A DNA stretch of 64,000 bases, taken from Pseudoduganella umbonata. Its GTDB lineage: Bacteria > Pseudomonadota > Gammaproteobacteria > Burkholderiales > Burkholderiaceae_D. This document shows, piece by piece, positions 34,694 through 43,068 of this stretch. The notes beneath the pieces were generated by a model. It was not told the DNA's origin and ran no database searches. It saw only the letters and a program-made list of their open reading frames with translations. Location of the stretch: NCBI RefSeq assembly GCF_014192225.1, contig NZ_JACHXS010000001.1:832440-896439 (forward strand). The letters are read 5' to 3'. The stretch's first letter is position 1. Each line of letters starts with the position of its first letter. Both the position numbers and the translations under genes were made by a program.

Positions 34694-35839
34694 TCAGTTC
34701 TTTCCAATTCTTGCACTATCCGCGCCGCAGCCCGGAACCCGGGCCAGTCTTGCGCCGGCACTGCCGACCAGTGCCACCTGGCCCGGTCCCGCGAAAGCGG
34801 CGCCCGCCACATCGCCGCCGCGTGCCGGACCACCTTCGGTCACACTGCCGCCACGGCTGAGAAACACCTGCCCGGCCTGGGTCACCAGGGCCAGTTCACC
34901 CGGCGCGCAGGCCAGCGCATCGACCACCGTGGACTGGGTGCCGAGGGCGATCCGCTGCCAGGTGGTTCCCTGGTCGGCGCTGGCAAAGGCGTTGCCGCGC
35001 AGGCCGAAGGCCACCAGGCCATTCTCGCTGGCCTTCAGGCCGAAGAAGGTGCCAGCGTATGGCGAGTCCAGTGCCACGAACCGCGCGGCGGCACGGTCAT
35101 GGCGGCGCAGCAGGCCCTGCTCGCCGGCAAGGTAGAACACGCCGTCGACACCCTGCTCGACGGCATACAGGTGCATGCGGCGATCGTTGGCGGCACGTTC
35201 CATCCACGGCTCCCAGCTGGCACCGCCATCGCGCGTATGCAGCAGCAGGCCGAACGCGCCGGCCAGGAATCCTTCGCCGCCGGCGTCGATGCGAATATCG
35301 AGGAAGGGATAGGGCAGCACGCCCGGCGTGGCCGACTGCGCAGCCGCCTGCGCGATTTCCTTCAGCATGGCCGTGGCGCCGGCATCGCCCCTGTTGGCGA
35401 GACCGGTGTAATGGGTGTTCAGCAGCGCCATCAGGCTCTGCCCGTCGAACACCTTGCGCCAGGTCGCGCCCTGGTCGTCGCTGCGCAAGACGACACCGTC
35501 ATGGCCGAGCGCCCAGGCGCTGCCCGGCCCCGTGATGCGCACTGAAGTCAGGTCGACGCTGACCGGCGCCGGCGCCTGCTTCCAGGTTGCCCCGGCATCG
35601 GCCGACGCCAGGATGGTGCCGCGCGCGCCGACGGCGAGCGCGGTATTGCCCTGCATAGCGATGCCGGTCAGGGAACTCTTGAGTGCCGCCTGCGACAGCG
35701 CAGCCGGCATCGTGATGGGATCGTGGCCGGCAACAGCGCCGGCCAGGGTGGCCAGGCTGGCCAGCACGCCCGCGAGCGTGGCGCGCCGCCACCTGGCAGG
35801 CGCGCGCGGACGTGGGGCATGGCGATTGAGACTTTTCAT
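34694..35839 (-). CDS. YCF48/HCF136-like beta-propeller exported protein
   Basis: 381 residues. A Tat- or Sec-type signal peptide (RWRRATLAGVLASLATLAGAVAG) precedes repeated BNR-like blades: ILASADAGATWKQ, VLRSDDQGATWRK, LLHTRDGGASWEP, AFASADQGTTWQR. These S/T-x-D-x-G-x-T-W repeats identify a photosystem II stability/assembly factor-like propeller. In this gene neighbourhood it is probably a periplasmic partner of the MMPL transporter. Start ATG 35839. Confidence 0.9.
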   Translation of the reverse strand: MKSLNRHAPRPRAPARWRRATLAGVLASLATLAGAVAGHDPITMPAALSQAALKSSLTGIAMQGNTALAVGARGTILASADAGATWKQAPAPVSVDLTSVRITGPGSAWALGHDGVVLRSDDQGATWRKVFDGQSLMALLNTHYTGLANRGDAGATAMLKEIAQAAAQSATPGVLPYPFLDIRIDAGGEGFLAGAFGLLLHTRDGGASWEPWMERAANDRRMHLYAVEQGVDGVFYLAGEQGLLRRHDRAAARFVALDSPYAGTFFGLKASENGLVAFGLRGNAFASADQGTTWQRIALGTQSTVVDALACAPGELALVTQAGQVFLSRGGSVTEGGPARGGDVAGAAFAGPGQVALVGSAGARLARVPGCGADSARIGKN

Positions 35840-35937
35840 GGCTGACTCCGTCGTGATGCGTGGTGCCGGACTGCCGGCCGCGGCGCGTGGCCGCGACCGG
35901 CGCAGGCCGCCACGGCCTGCCCGGCGGGGATGCCGGC

Positions 35938-37293
35938 TCAGCGCGCGGTTTCCTTGGCCACGATGGTTTCCGGGTTCAGGTCGCGGTTCGAACGCGGCTT
36001 GGTGACCACCCCGTACCCGCCGACCAGGCCATCGTTGACCAGTGCATACATGCCCTTGTTGAAGTCGAAGATCACGTTCTTGACCGTGTAGGGGGCATTG
36101 ACGTCGTACAGCTGGACCATCGAATTGAAGATCGAGCGGTACAGCTGGCCGCTGCGGTCATAGGCGTCGTACAGCATGGCGCCGTAGGTATCCTCGTCGA
36201 TGTAGTAGGTGCGCTTTGCATAGGCATGGCGGAAGCCCGGCTTGAGCGTGGCCTCGACCACCCACATGCGGTGCAGTTCCCAGCGCCAGCAGGCCGGGTT
36301 CGGGTATTTTTCCTTGAACTGTTCTTCGACGCCGCAGCCGAAATACAGCTTGTAGGCGTTATAGGGGACGTACATTTCCTTCGTGCCGGCCAGCTTGAAG
36401 TCGAAGCGGTCCATCGTGCCCGAGAAAACGAACAGCTCGTCGAACAGCGTCACGCCGCCCATGCTGGCCACCGGCGTATCGTACGAGAATTCAGGCGCCA
36501 GCTTGATGCGGCGCTGGCCCGGCGCATAGCTCCAGGCGCGGCGCGGTTTCTGGGTGGGATCGAGAAAATCCATCAGGCCGGTCACTTCGCCCGCCTTGCG
36601 GATCGGCGCGCTGTTGACCGAGTACGTGCGCCAGTACATCTGCTCGTCGCGGCCGTCCAGGTCATCGTGGTAATACGGCGTTTCCTCGAATGTCTGCTGC
36701 TGGGCCGTCAGCACGGCCTTGCCACTGGAATCGACCACCCACGAGCGCGAGGATTTGGTGGTGGTATCGGCCTTGTAGCGCAACTGCTGGTTCCACATCA
36801 TCTCGTGGCCTGTCTTCGCAATCGGGAACGGGATGCCGCCGCGGCATTCCTGCTCCACCGACAGCCCGTTCTTGGCCGTCTTGCAGGACGTGGCATTGCG
36901 CACGGTCTTGGCCAGCACCGCTTCCGGCAAGGCGGCCGTGCGGTGGCTCGGGTAGACGTCCATGTAGAAGCCCGGGTTCTTCTTGAACAGCTCCTTCTGC
37001 CCGTCGGAGAGCTTGTCGGCGTGCTGCTGCCAGTTCTTGGCATCGATGCGCAGGATCGGCGCCTCGTCCTTGAACGGGTCGGCCCAGACGCCGCTACCGG
37101 GCTTGAAGCCGGCCGGCGCCTTGGTCAGCCCGCCCGTATAGGCCGGGATCGTGCCTTCCTTGTTGCCGGCCTTGACGGCGCCCGCCTGGGTCAGCGTGCT
37201 GCCCAGCTGTTTGGCTTCCTCGGGCGTGACCGCGGCGTGCGCGATGGTACTCGCGCCAGCCAGCAACGCAAGGACGAATGTGTGCTTGTTCAT
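35938..37293 (-). CDS. DUF1329 family exported protein
   Basis: 451 residues with a clear signal peptide (MNKHTFVLALLAGASTIAHA). CAGGAGACAAG precedes ATG 37293. The mature part resembles the LolA/LolB-like fold class: EEAKQLGSTLTQAGAVKAGNKEGTIPAYTGG near the start, and RRVWSYAPGQRRI-like segment RRAWSYAPGQRRIKLAPEF and YDRSGQLYRSIFNSM later. DUF1329 proteins almost always pair with DUF1302 barrels, as here (24 bases apart). A periplasmic role in handling lipophilic substrates is inferred. Confidence 0.92.
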   Translation of the reverse strand: MNKHTFVLALLAGASTIAHAAVTPEEAKQLGSTLTQAGAVKAGNKEGTIPAYTGGLTKAPAGFKPGSGVWADPFKDEAPILRIDAKNWQQHADKLSDGQKELFKKNPGFYMDVYPSHRTAALPEAVLAKTVRNATSCKTAKNGLSVEQECRGGIPFPIAKTGHEMMWNQQLRYKADTTTKSSRSWVVDSSGKAVLTAQQQTFEETPYYHDDLDGRDEQMYWRTYSVNSAPIRKAGEVTGLMDFLDPTQKPRRAWSYAPGQRRIKLAPEFSYDTPVASMGGVTLFDELFVFSGTMDRFDFKLAGTKEMYVPYNAYKLYFGCGVEEQFKEKYPNPACWRWELHRMWVVEATLKPGFRHAYAKRTYYIDEDTYGAMLYDAYDRSGQLYRSIFNSMVQLYDVNAPYTVKNVIFDFNKGMYALVNDGLVGGYGVVTKPRSNRDLNPETIVAKETAR

Positions 37294-37317
37294 GTCTTGT
37301 CTCCTGTATGCGGCGTT

Positions 37318-39021
37318 TCAGAATGCCGTCTTGAAGGTAAAGGACAGCCAGCCGCGGTCGATGACCCCGACCGACGAATTGCTGTGCGCGGCGCCGCCGG
37401 TGATCCTGCCGTTCAGTTCGCGTACGGGCAGGGTGCGGTCGGCATAGCTGAGAGAAAATTCATACTTCGATGCATACGTCATGGTCGCGCCAAGCGACCA
37501 GCGCAGTTCGCCTTCGGTGCCGCCGCCAGAGGTTGGCGCATTGCCCGACAGGCCGTACGTGATACTGAGCGGGATGCTCAGGTCCCACGACGGTAGCACG
37601 TTCAGGTACTGGGGCGTCATTTTCAGCGCCATCAGCCAGGCATCGCGGGTCGAGCAGCCATCGTCCTTGTTGCCCGAGCCGGCCTTGCCGGTGCGTGAAT
37701 CGACGCAGGCGGCCGAGCCCACCGACCGGTACAGCGCCGGGTTGGTGACCACCTTGTCGAGCCGGTTGTAGGCCAGCTCGGCAACGAAGCTGCCGGTGTC
37801 CCAGACCGGCGTTGCCGGCAGCATGTAGATGCCGTTCACGACCGCGTGCCAGGTGTCGCCGCGTGCGCCCGTCTCGGTGACCACGGACGACGGCGTGTTC
37901 AGGGCGCCGTTCTTGCGGTGCGAGAGCTCGACACCCACCGCGACAGTCTGGATCACACGCCCGAAGCTCAGGCTGGCCTGCTTGACATCTTCCGGGTACA
38001 GGAAGCGCGCCCGGGTCGGCAGCGGGCCACGGAAGTCCAGCAGCTGGACGCCCAGCTCCGGCGAATAGTCGTCGAAGCGGCGGTAGTAGGCACCGAACGT
38101 GGACTCGATCGCTTCGACATTCAGGCGCGCGCCGATGCCCCAGTTGCCGTGCTGGCCCGGCTTGCGTGCCTGGTCGATGCGGGCCGCCACGCCGGCCACG
38201 GGAAACGCCAGGAAGTCGGACGACGGTGCCGTGTCGGCGCCCATCAGGTAGGTGCCGGCATGCGGGATGCGGGTCGGCTTCCACTCGTAATAGTACTGGC
38301 CGACCAGCGTGAGATTGTCCGTCACCTGGGTGCTCAGATGGACCTGCCCTACCGGCAGGAACACTTCCTTGGTCTCGACGCCCGGGTTGGTCGCGGCCTT
38401 GACACCGTCCACCGGCGACTGCCCGTACGAGATCGCGTGGGCGCCCAGCAGCAGGCCCTCGCCCCAGACATTGGTCTGGCGGCCCACCTTGATGTTGACG
38501 GGCACCTTGCCAAGTTCCAGATTGGCCCAGACGAAGGCGTCCAGGATCTCGCCCGACGGGCCGTTTACATAGCGTTCCACTTCGCTGTTGTAGCGGTTGT
38601 TGCGGTAGGCGGTGGCGAAACCGGCCGGCGAGCTGACCGTGTGATCGTCGTAGGCCTGGTCATACCACGCCGCGGCCGACACCCGGGCACCGACCTTGTT
38701 CTTGTAGCTGATATCGAATTCGGTCAGCAGGTCGAGGCGGTTGGTGACCATGTCGCCACGGTCGAACTTGGCATCGCCCTCGTCGTAGATGTAGTTGCCC
38801 AGCAGCCGGCTGTCCGGCTTTTCGGTGCGCCAGCCGCCGGTGTAGCGCACGGTGGCGTCGAGCCGCACCTTGAGGTCGGGATTGCTGACCGCGATTTCGG
38901 TGGCCGGCGCGGTGCCGGCGCAGAGCATGGCGACTGCCGCCGCGATGCCGCGCAGCGCCTGGCCGGCAAGGATGGAAATGCCGCTTGCATGGTGGGTGGG
39001 GATACCCCTTGCGTGGTGCAT
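37318..39021 (-). CDS. DUF1302 family outer membrane protein
   Basis: 567 residues. Signal peptide region (QALRGIAAAVAMLCAGTAPA) then a long beta-barrel-like sequence ending in Phe (WLSFTFKTAF). Family features include RYTGGWRTEKPDSRLLGNYIYDEGDAKFDRGDMVTNRLDLL and GRQTNVWGEGLLLGAHAISYGQSPVDG. CAGGAGACAGG precedes ATG 39021. It is the first gene of the DUF1302-DUF1329-YCF48-MMPL block and probably forms the outer membrane channel for a hydrophobic substrate. An own promoter may lie in the AT-rich gap upstream. Confidence 0.92.
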   Translation of the reverse strand: MHHARGIPTHHASGISILAGQALRGIAAAVAMLCAGTAPATEIAVSNPDLKVRLDATVRYTGGWRTEKPDSRLLGNYIYDEGDAKFDRGDMVTNRLDLLTEFDISYKNKVGARVSAAAWYDQAYDDHTVSSPAGFATAYRNNRYNSEVERYVNGPSGEILDAFVWANLELGKVPVNIKVGRQTNVWGEGLLLGAHAISYGQSPVDGVKAATNPGVETKEVFLPVGQVHLSTQVTDNLTLVGQYYYEWKPTRIPHAGTYLMGADTAPSSDFLAFPVAGVAARIDQARKPGQHGNWGIGARLNVEAIESTFGAYYRRFDDYSPELGVQLLDFRGPLPTRARFLYPEDVKQASLSFGRVIQTVAVGVELSHRKNGALNTPSSVVTETGARGDTWHAVVNGIYMLPATPVWDTGSFVAELAYNRLDKVVTNPALYRSVGSAACVDSRTGKAGSGNKDDGCSTRDAWLMALKMTPQYLNVLPSWDLSIPLSITYGLSGNAPTSGGGTEGELRWSLGATMTYASKYEFSLSYADRTLPVRELNGRITGGAAHSNSSVGVIDRGWLSFTFKTAF

Positions 39022-39159
39022 GGACCTGTCTCCTGTCGTTGTCGTTGTCGTTATGGCGGATTTTTAAAAAATCGCTCGGTACTGCCTGCCCGGTCCTTCC
39101 CATGCACCGTGCTGCTGGCCTGCCTTCGGCCCATCGGAAACGAGATGCCTGACACGATC

Positions 39160-39220
39160 AATAGTAGCAAGAATTTAGACACTATTCTAGTATTCGATTA
39201 CTATTCTGTATCTAGAATTC
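39160..39220 (-). promoter_or_regulatory. AT-rich control region upstream of the DUF1302 gene
   Basis: The 218-base gap 39022-39239 contains a sharply AT-rich patch with an inverted repeat ATTCTAG (39184-39190) and CTAGAAT (39212-39218) separated by 21 bases. ATTCTA half-sites recall the palindrome in front of the IclR gene at 52791. It is a likely promoter/operator for the outer membrane transport block. Confidence 0.45.
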
Positions 39221-39239
39221 CTGGCACCTACCTATGGTC

Positions 39240-40091
39240 TTATGGAACGGTGCCGCCGGCATGGCGTGCACGGGCCATTTCGGTGAACTCGCGCTTCAGC
39301 GTCGGGTAATAGGCGATCTGCCCCTGCAACCCGCCGGCGATGTCGATCGAGGCCGCGCTGATGAAGCTCGCGTAGTCGCTGGCCAGGAACAGCGCCATGC
39401 CGGCTACGTCCTCGGGCTTGCCGAAACGCCCCAGCGGAACCACCTTCAGCACCATCCGGTCGAACTCCTCGCGCGTGACGCCGGGACCGGTATCACGGAA
39501 GTGGCGCTCCCACTGGCCGGTATCGATCCAACCCATGTTGAGCGAATTGACCAGGATGTTGTCCTTGGCCAGCGACATGCCGAGCGACTTGGACAGCGCC
39601 AGGCAAGCGGCGCGGTTGATGACCGAGGGGATGCCATCCGGCGTGGGAATGGCACCGGCCAGCGCGTTGATGTCGATGATGCGCCCCCAGCGCTGGCGGC
39701 GCATGTGCGGCACCACTGCCTGCACGAAGCGGAAGTGCCCCATCTGGAGGATGTTGGCGTGCTCCAGTATCTGCTCCGGGGTCAGCGTGTCGAGATTGCC
39801 GCCGCGCCCCTGGCCGGCATTGTTGACCAGCACGTCGATGCCGCCCCAGCTAACCGCGACCTCTTCGACGAAGGACTTCACGCCGGCGTCGTCGGTCACG
39901 TCCACCGCACAGGCGATGACGGCTTGCGCGCGCGGCGCGAGTTCCTGGCCCGCCGCCTCCACCGCTGCGGCGGTGCGGGCACAGATGGCCACGCGCGCGC
40001 CCTCCGCCGCGAACGCGCGGGCGATGGCAAGGCCAATGCCGCGCGACGCACCGGTGACGATGACGCGCTTGCCGCTCAAGTCGATCTGCAT
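39240..40091 (-). CDS. SDR-family protein with degenerate catalytic residues
   Basis: 283 residues, AGGAGACAACC before ATG 40091. The cofactor motif is normal (TGASRGIGLAIARAF) and NNAGQ is present. At the catalytic position the usual Tyr-x3-Lys is replaced: the segment reads IPSVINRAACLALSKSL, which aligns as Ser-x3-Arg, and the catalytic Ser stretch is INALAGA. So either chemistry differs from ordinary SDR oxidation or the protein acts as a binding or partner subunit. It ends a five-gene run of beta-oxidation-like genes starting at 44159. Confidence 0.85.
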   Translation of the reverse strand: MQIDLSGKRVIVTGASRGIGLAIARAFAAEGARVAICARTAAAVEAAGQELAPRAQAVIACAVDVTDDAGVKSFVEEVAVSWGGIDVLVNNAGQGRGGNLDTLTPEQILEHANILQMGHFRFVQAVVPHMRRQRWGRIIDINALAGAIPTPDGIPSVINRAACLALSKSLGMSLAKDNILVNSLNMGWIDTGQWERHFRDTGPGVTREEFDRMVLKVVPLGRFGKPEDVAGMALFLASDYASFISAASIDIAGGLQGQIAYYPTLKREFTEMARARHAGGTVP

Positions 40092-40107
40092 GGTTGTCTC
40101 CTGTTCC

Positions 40108-41280
40108 CTAGAGGCGCTCGATCAGCGTCGCCGTGCCCATCCCGCCGGCACAGCAGATCGCCTGCAGGCCGAAGCGCGCGTCGCGCCGCTCCAGTTCATG
40201 CAGCAGCGTGGTCATGATGCGGGCGCCGCTGGCGCCGAGCGGGTGGCCGAGTGCGATCGCTCCGCCGTTGACATTGAGCCGGTCGAGCGAAACGTCCAGT
40301 TCGCGCGCCCACATCAACGGCACCGGGGCAAAGGCCTCGTTTACTTCGAACAGATCGATATCCCTGGCCGTCAGTCCCGCCATCGCCAGCACCTTGCGGG
40401 TGGCGGCCACCGGCCCGGTGAGCATCAGCGTCGGGTCCGACCCCACTGTGGTGAAGGCACGGATACGGGCTCGCGGCCTGACGCCCAGGCGCTTCGCCGC
40501 TACGCCCGACATCAGCAGCAGCAGCGCGGCACCGTCCGAGATCTGCGACGAATTTCCGGCGCTCAGCTTGCCCTCCGGGCGGAAGCTCGACTTCAGCGTG
40601 GCCAGTTTCTCCGCATGCGTGCCGGGGCGGATGGTTTCATCGGCGTCCAGGATTTCCGCTACGGGCTCGGCCCAGTCGCGCTCCTTCAATGCTGCCACCG
40701 GCACGGCGGCGATCTCGCGCCGGAAGTAGCCGGCCTGCGCGGCGGCGGCGGCGCGCCGGTGGCTCTCGACGGCGTAGGCATCGAGCTCGCCGCGGCCCAG
40801 TTTCCACAGGTCGGCGATCCGCTCGGCCGCCTCGCCCTGGCTGGTCAGCTCGTACCGGTCGGCCGCCATCCAGCCAAATGCCTCGCCGTAGATCTCGCGG
40901 TTGCCGCCCATGCGCACCCGGCTCATGTTTTCCGCGCCCCCCGCCACCACCACCTGGGCGGCGCCGGCGGCGATCTGGCCAGCCGCCAGGTGCACGGCCA
41001 CTTCGCCCGAACCGCACTTGCGGTCGACCGTCAGGCCCGGGATACCGGCCGGCCAGCCGGCACCCAGCAACGCCGTGCGGGCGATGTTGGCCGACTGTTC
41101 GCCCACCTGGGTGACACAGCCGAAGATGACGTCGTTGACCAGGCTCGCTTCGATGCCGGCGCGCGCCACCAGGTCGTTCAGCAGGTGGGCCGCCAGGTGG
41201 TCGGCGCGCACGCCGGCCAGGCTGCCCCGGTATTTGCCGACCGGCGTGCGCACGGCTTCCACGATGTACACATCCGTCAT
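40108..41280 (-). CDS. Thiolase (acetyl-CoA C-acyltransferase)
   Basis: 390 residues. Cleaves a 3-oxoacyl-CoA with CoA. The nucleophile Cys89 lies in VDRKCGSGE, the acid-base pair in GGAIALGHPLGASGAR (His346) and CCAGGMG (Cys377), and NEAF is present, so it should be active. It overlaps the dehydrogenase gene by 4 bases. With the 3-hydroxyacyl-CoA dehydrogenase and enoyl-CoA hydratase it forms a beta-oxidation-like set for the cleaved substrate skeleton. Confidence 0.94.
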   Translation of the reverse strand: MTDVYIVEAVRTPVGKYRGSLAGVRADHLAAHLLNDLVARAGIEASLVNDVIFGCVTQVGEQSANIARTALLGAGWPAGIPGLTVDRKCGSGEVAVHLAAGQIAAGAAQVVVAGGAENMSRVRMGGNREIYGEAFGWMAADRYELTSQGEAAERIADLWKLGRGELDAYAVESHRRAAAAAQAGYFRREIAAVPVAALKERDWAEPVAEILDADETIRPGTHAEKLATLKSSFRPEGKLSAGNSSQISDGAALLLLMSGVAAKRLGVRPRARIRAFTTVGSDPTLMLTGPVAATRKVLAMAGLTARDIDLFEVNEAFAPVPLMWARELDVSLDRLNVNGGAIALGHPLGASGARIMTTLLHELERRDARFGLQAICCAGGMGTATLIERL

Positions 41281-42182
41281 AGCGCGCTCGCTTTCAGGCC
41301 GGAGCCGGGCACGCGCTGGCCCGCCGCGTCGTAGCGGTAGACACCATGGCCGGTCTTGCGCCCATGGCGGCCGGCGGCAACCATCTTGATGATCAGCGGG
41401 CACGGACGGAAGCGTTCGCCCATCGTCGCGTGCAGGTAGCGCAGCACCGACAGGCGCGTATCCCAGCCGGTCATGTCGCCCAGCTCGAGGGGCCCCATCG
41501 GATGGTTGAAGCCCATCCGCAGCGCGGTGTCGATGTCCTCGGCACTCGCAGTGCCTTCCTGCAGCATCCACATCGCTTCGTTGCCAAGCAGTGCCGACAT
41601 GCGGCTGGTCGTCAGTCCCGGCGATTCGTTCACCAGGATCGAGGTCTTGCCGATCGCCTCGCACCAGGCGCGGCTGCGTGCCACGGCGTCGGCATCGGTG
41701 GCGATGCCGAGTACCAGCTCGACCAGCTTCATCTTGTGCACGGGATTGAAGAAGTGCATACCGATCACGCGTTCCGGCTGCGGCACCGATGCCGCGATCT
41801 CCGTGACCGACAGCGCCGAGGTATTGGTGGCCACCAGCGCGCCATCGGCCAGGACCGGCACGGCCTGCGCCAGCACCGCCTGCTTGACGGCGAGGTTCTC
41901 GGATACCGTTTCCACCAGCAGGTTGGCATGCGCCGCGCCCGCTCCGAGTCCGGCATGGACGCTCAGCCGCTGCTTGGCGGCGGCCGCGGCTTCCGGCGTC
42001 AACTTGCCGAGCTTGACGCCGCCATCGACGATGGCGTGGATGTTCTGCAGCGCCTTGTCCAGCGCCTGCCCATTGCTGTCGACCAGGCGGGTCTGGAAGC
42101 CGCTGCTGGCGAATGCGTGCGCGATGCCGGTGCCCATCAATCCGGCACCGACCACCACGACGATCTGGTTCTTGTCGATCAT
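41277..42182 (-). CDS. 3-hydroxyacyl-CoA (3-hydroxybutyryl-CoA) dehydrogenase
   Basis: 301 residues from ATG 42182 (GAGGAGACAAG upstream). N-terminal Rossmann fold with VVVVGAGLMGTGIAHAFASSG, NTSALSVTEIA, and the catalytic His in GMHFFNPVHKMKLVEL; C-terminal helical domain with GFNHPMGPLELGDMTGWDTRL. It would oxidise a 3-hydroxyacyl-CoA with NAD+. Overlaps the thiolase gene by 4 bases. Confidence 0.94.
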   Translation of the reverse strand: MIDKNQIVVVVGAGLMGTGIAHAFASSGFQTRLVDSNGQALDKALQNIHAIVDGGVKLGKLTPEAAAAAKQRLSVHAGLGAGAAHANLLVETVSENLAVKQAVLAQAVPVLADGALVATNTSALSVTEIAASVPQPERVIGMHFFNPVHKMKLVELVLGIATDADAVARSRAWCEAIGKTSILVNESPGLTTSRMSALLGNEAMWMLQEGTASAEDIDTALRMGFNHPMGPLELGDMTGWDTRLSVLRYLHATMGERFRPCPLIIKMVAAGRHGRKTGHGVYRYDAAGQRVPGSGLKASAL

Positions 42183-42195
42183 TGTTCTTGTCTCC

Positions 42196-43068
42196 TCAGG
42201 CGCCGGGCCGAGGCCCGACGATATTGCAAATGGTGCCGATGCCTTCGACACCCGCTTCGACCACGTCGCCCGGTTGCAGGTATAGTCCGGTGCCCTGCCC
42301 CACGCCAGCCGGCGAACCGGTGAACAGGATGTCGCCCGGCGCAAAGCTGGAGCGCGCCTCGACAAAGCACAGCAGCTGGCCGACATCCCAGGTCATCTCG
42401 CTGGTATTGCTGTCCTGGCGCACCTGTCCGTTAACTTTCAACGTGAGGCGCAGATGCGGGCTGCCGCCCGGGAATTCGTCGCGCGTCACGATCCATGGGC
42501 CCACGCCCGTACTGCGGTCCTGGCTCTTGGCCGCGAACAGGTCCATGCCGATGCCGGCCGGCCCGCTGCGCTGCAGGTCGCGTGCGGAAACATCGTTGCC
42601 GACCGTATAGCCGAGGACGCTGTCGAGCGGCGCCGCGGGATCGACCGGCGCGCTGCCGACCACCACCACCAGTTCGACCTCATGGTCCAGTTCCGCGGTC
42701 AGCGGCGGATAGCGGAGCGCGTCGGTGGCGCCGATCAGCGCACCGTAGGCTTTCAGGAAGGCAATCGGCTGCGGCGGCGACTGCAGGCCGAAGTCGGCGG
42801 CCAGGTGCTTGGCATAGTTGGCGCCAGCCACCACCACGCGGTTGACCGGCTCGACCGGCGGCAGCAGGCGCACGCCGGCCAGCGCGCGCGCCGGACCGGC
42901 CAGCGGCAGCGCCGCCCGGCCCTCGCCGGCACGGCCCGCGGCGATGGCGCGCGTCAGTGCGGGCGCCCACTCGGCGAAGGCGCCGGCGATCTGGCGCAGC
43001 GTCTGCGCGTCGGCATCCACCAGCGCCCAGAACGGCGTGCCGCCATCGGTGCAGCGGGCGATCTTCAT
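42196..43068 (-). CDS. Fumarylacetoacetate hydrolase (FAH) family protein
   Basis: 290 residues. C-terminal FAH fold with the metal ligands in LDHEVELVVVVG (two Glu) and GNDVSARDLQ (Asp), and the conserved PGDILFTGSPAGVG. Members hydrolyse or isomerise/decarboxylate ring-cleavage products such as 2-hydroxy-2,4-dienoates. It overlaps the amidohydrolase gene by 4 bases and precedes the dehydrogenase gene by 13 bases. Probably acts after extradiol ring fission. Confidence 0.92.
   Translation of the reverse strand: MKIARCTDGGTPFWALVDADAQTLRQIAGAFAEWAPALTRAIAAGRAGEGRAALPLAGPARALAGVRLLPPVEPVNRVVVAGANYAKHLAADFGLQSPPQPIAFLKAYGALIGATDALRYPPLTAELDHEVELVVVVGSAPVDPAAPLDSVLGYTVGNDVSARDLQRSGPAGIGMDLFAAKSQDRSTGVGPWIVTRDEFPGGSPHLRLTLKVNGQVRQDSNTSEMTWDVGQLLCFVEARSSFAPGDILFTGSPAGVGQGTGLYLQPGDVVEAGVEGIGTICNIVGPRPGA

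Noticed and set aside
32089..34860. A 923-codon open frame on the plus strand
   Set aside because: It is antisense to the MMPL transporter and its product is Arg/His/Gln-rich without family motifs. Long antisense frames are common in high-GC DNA.
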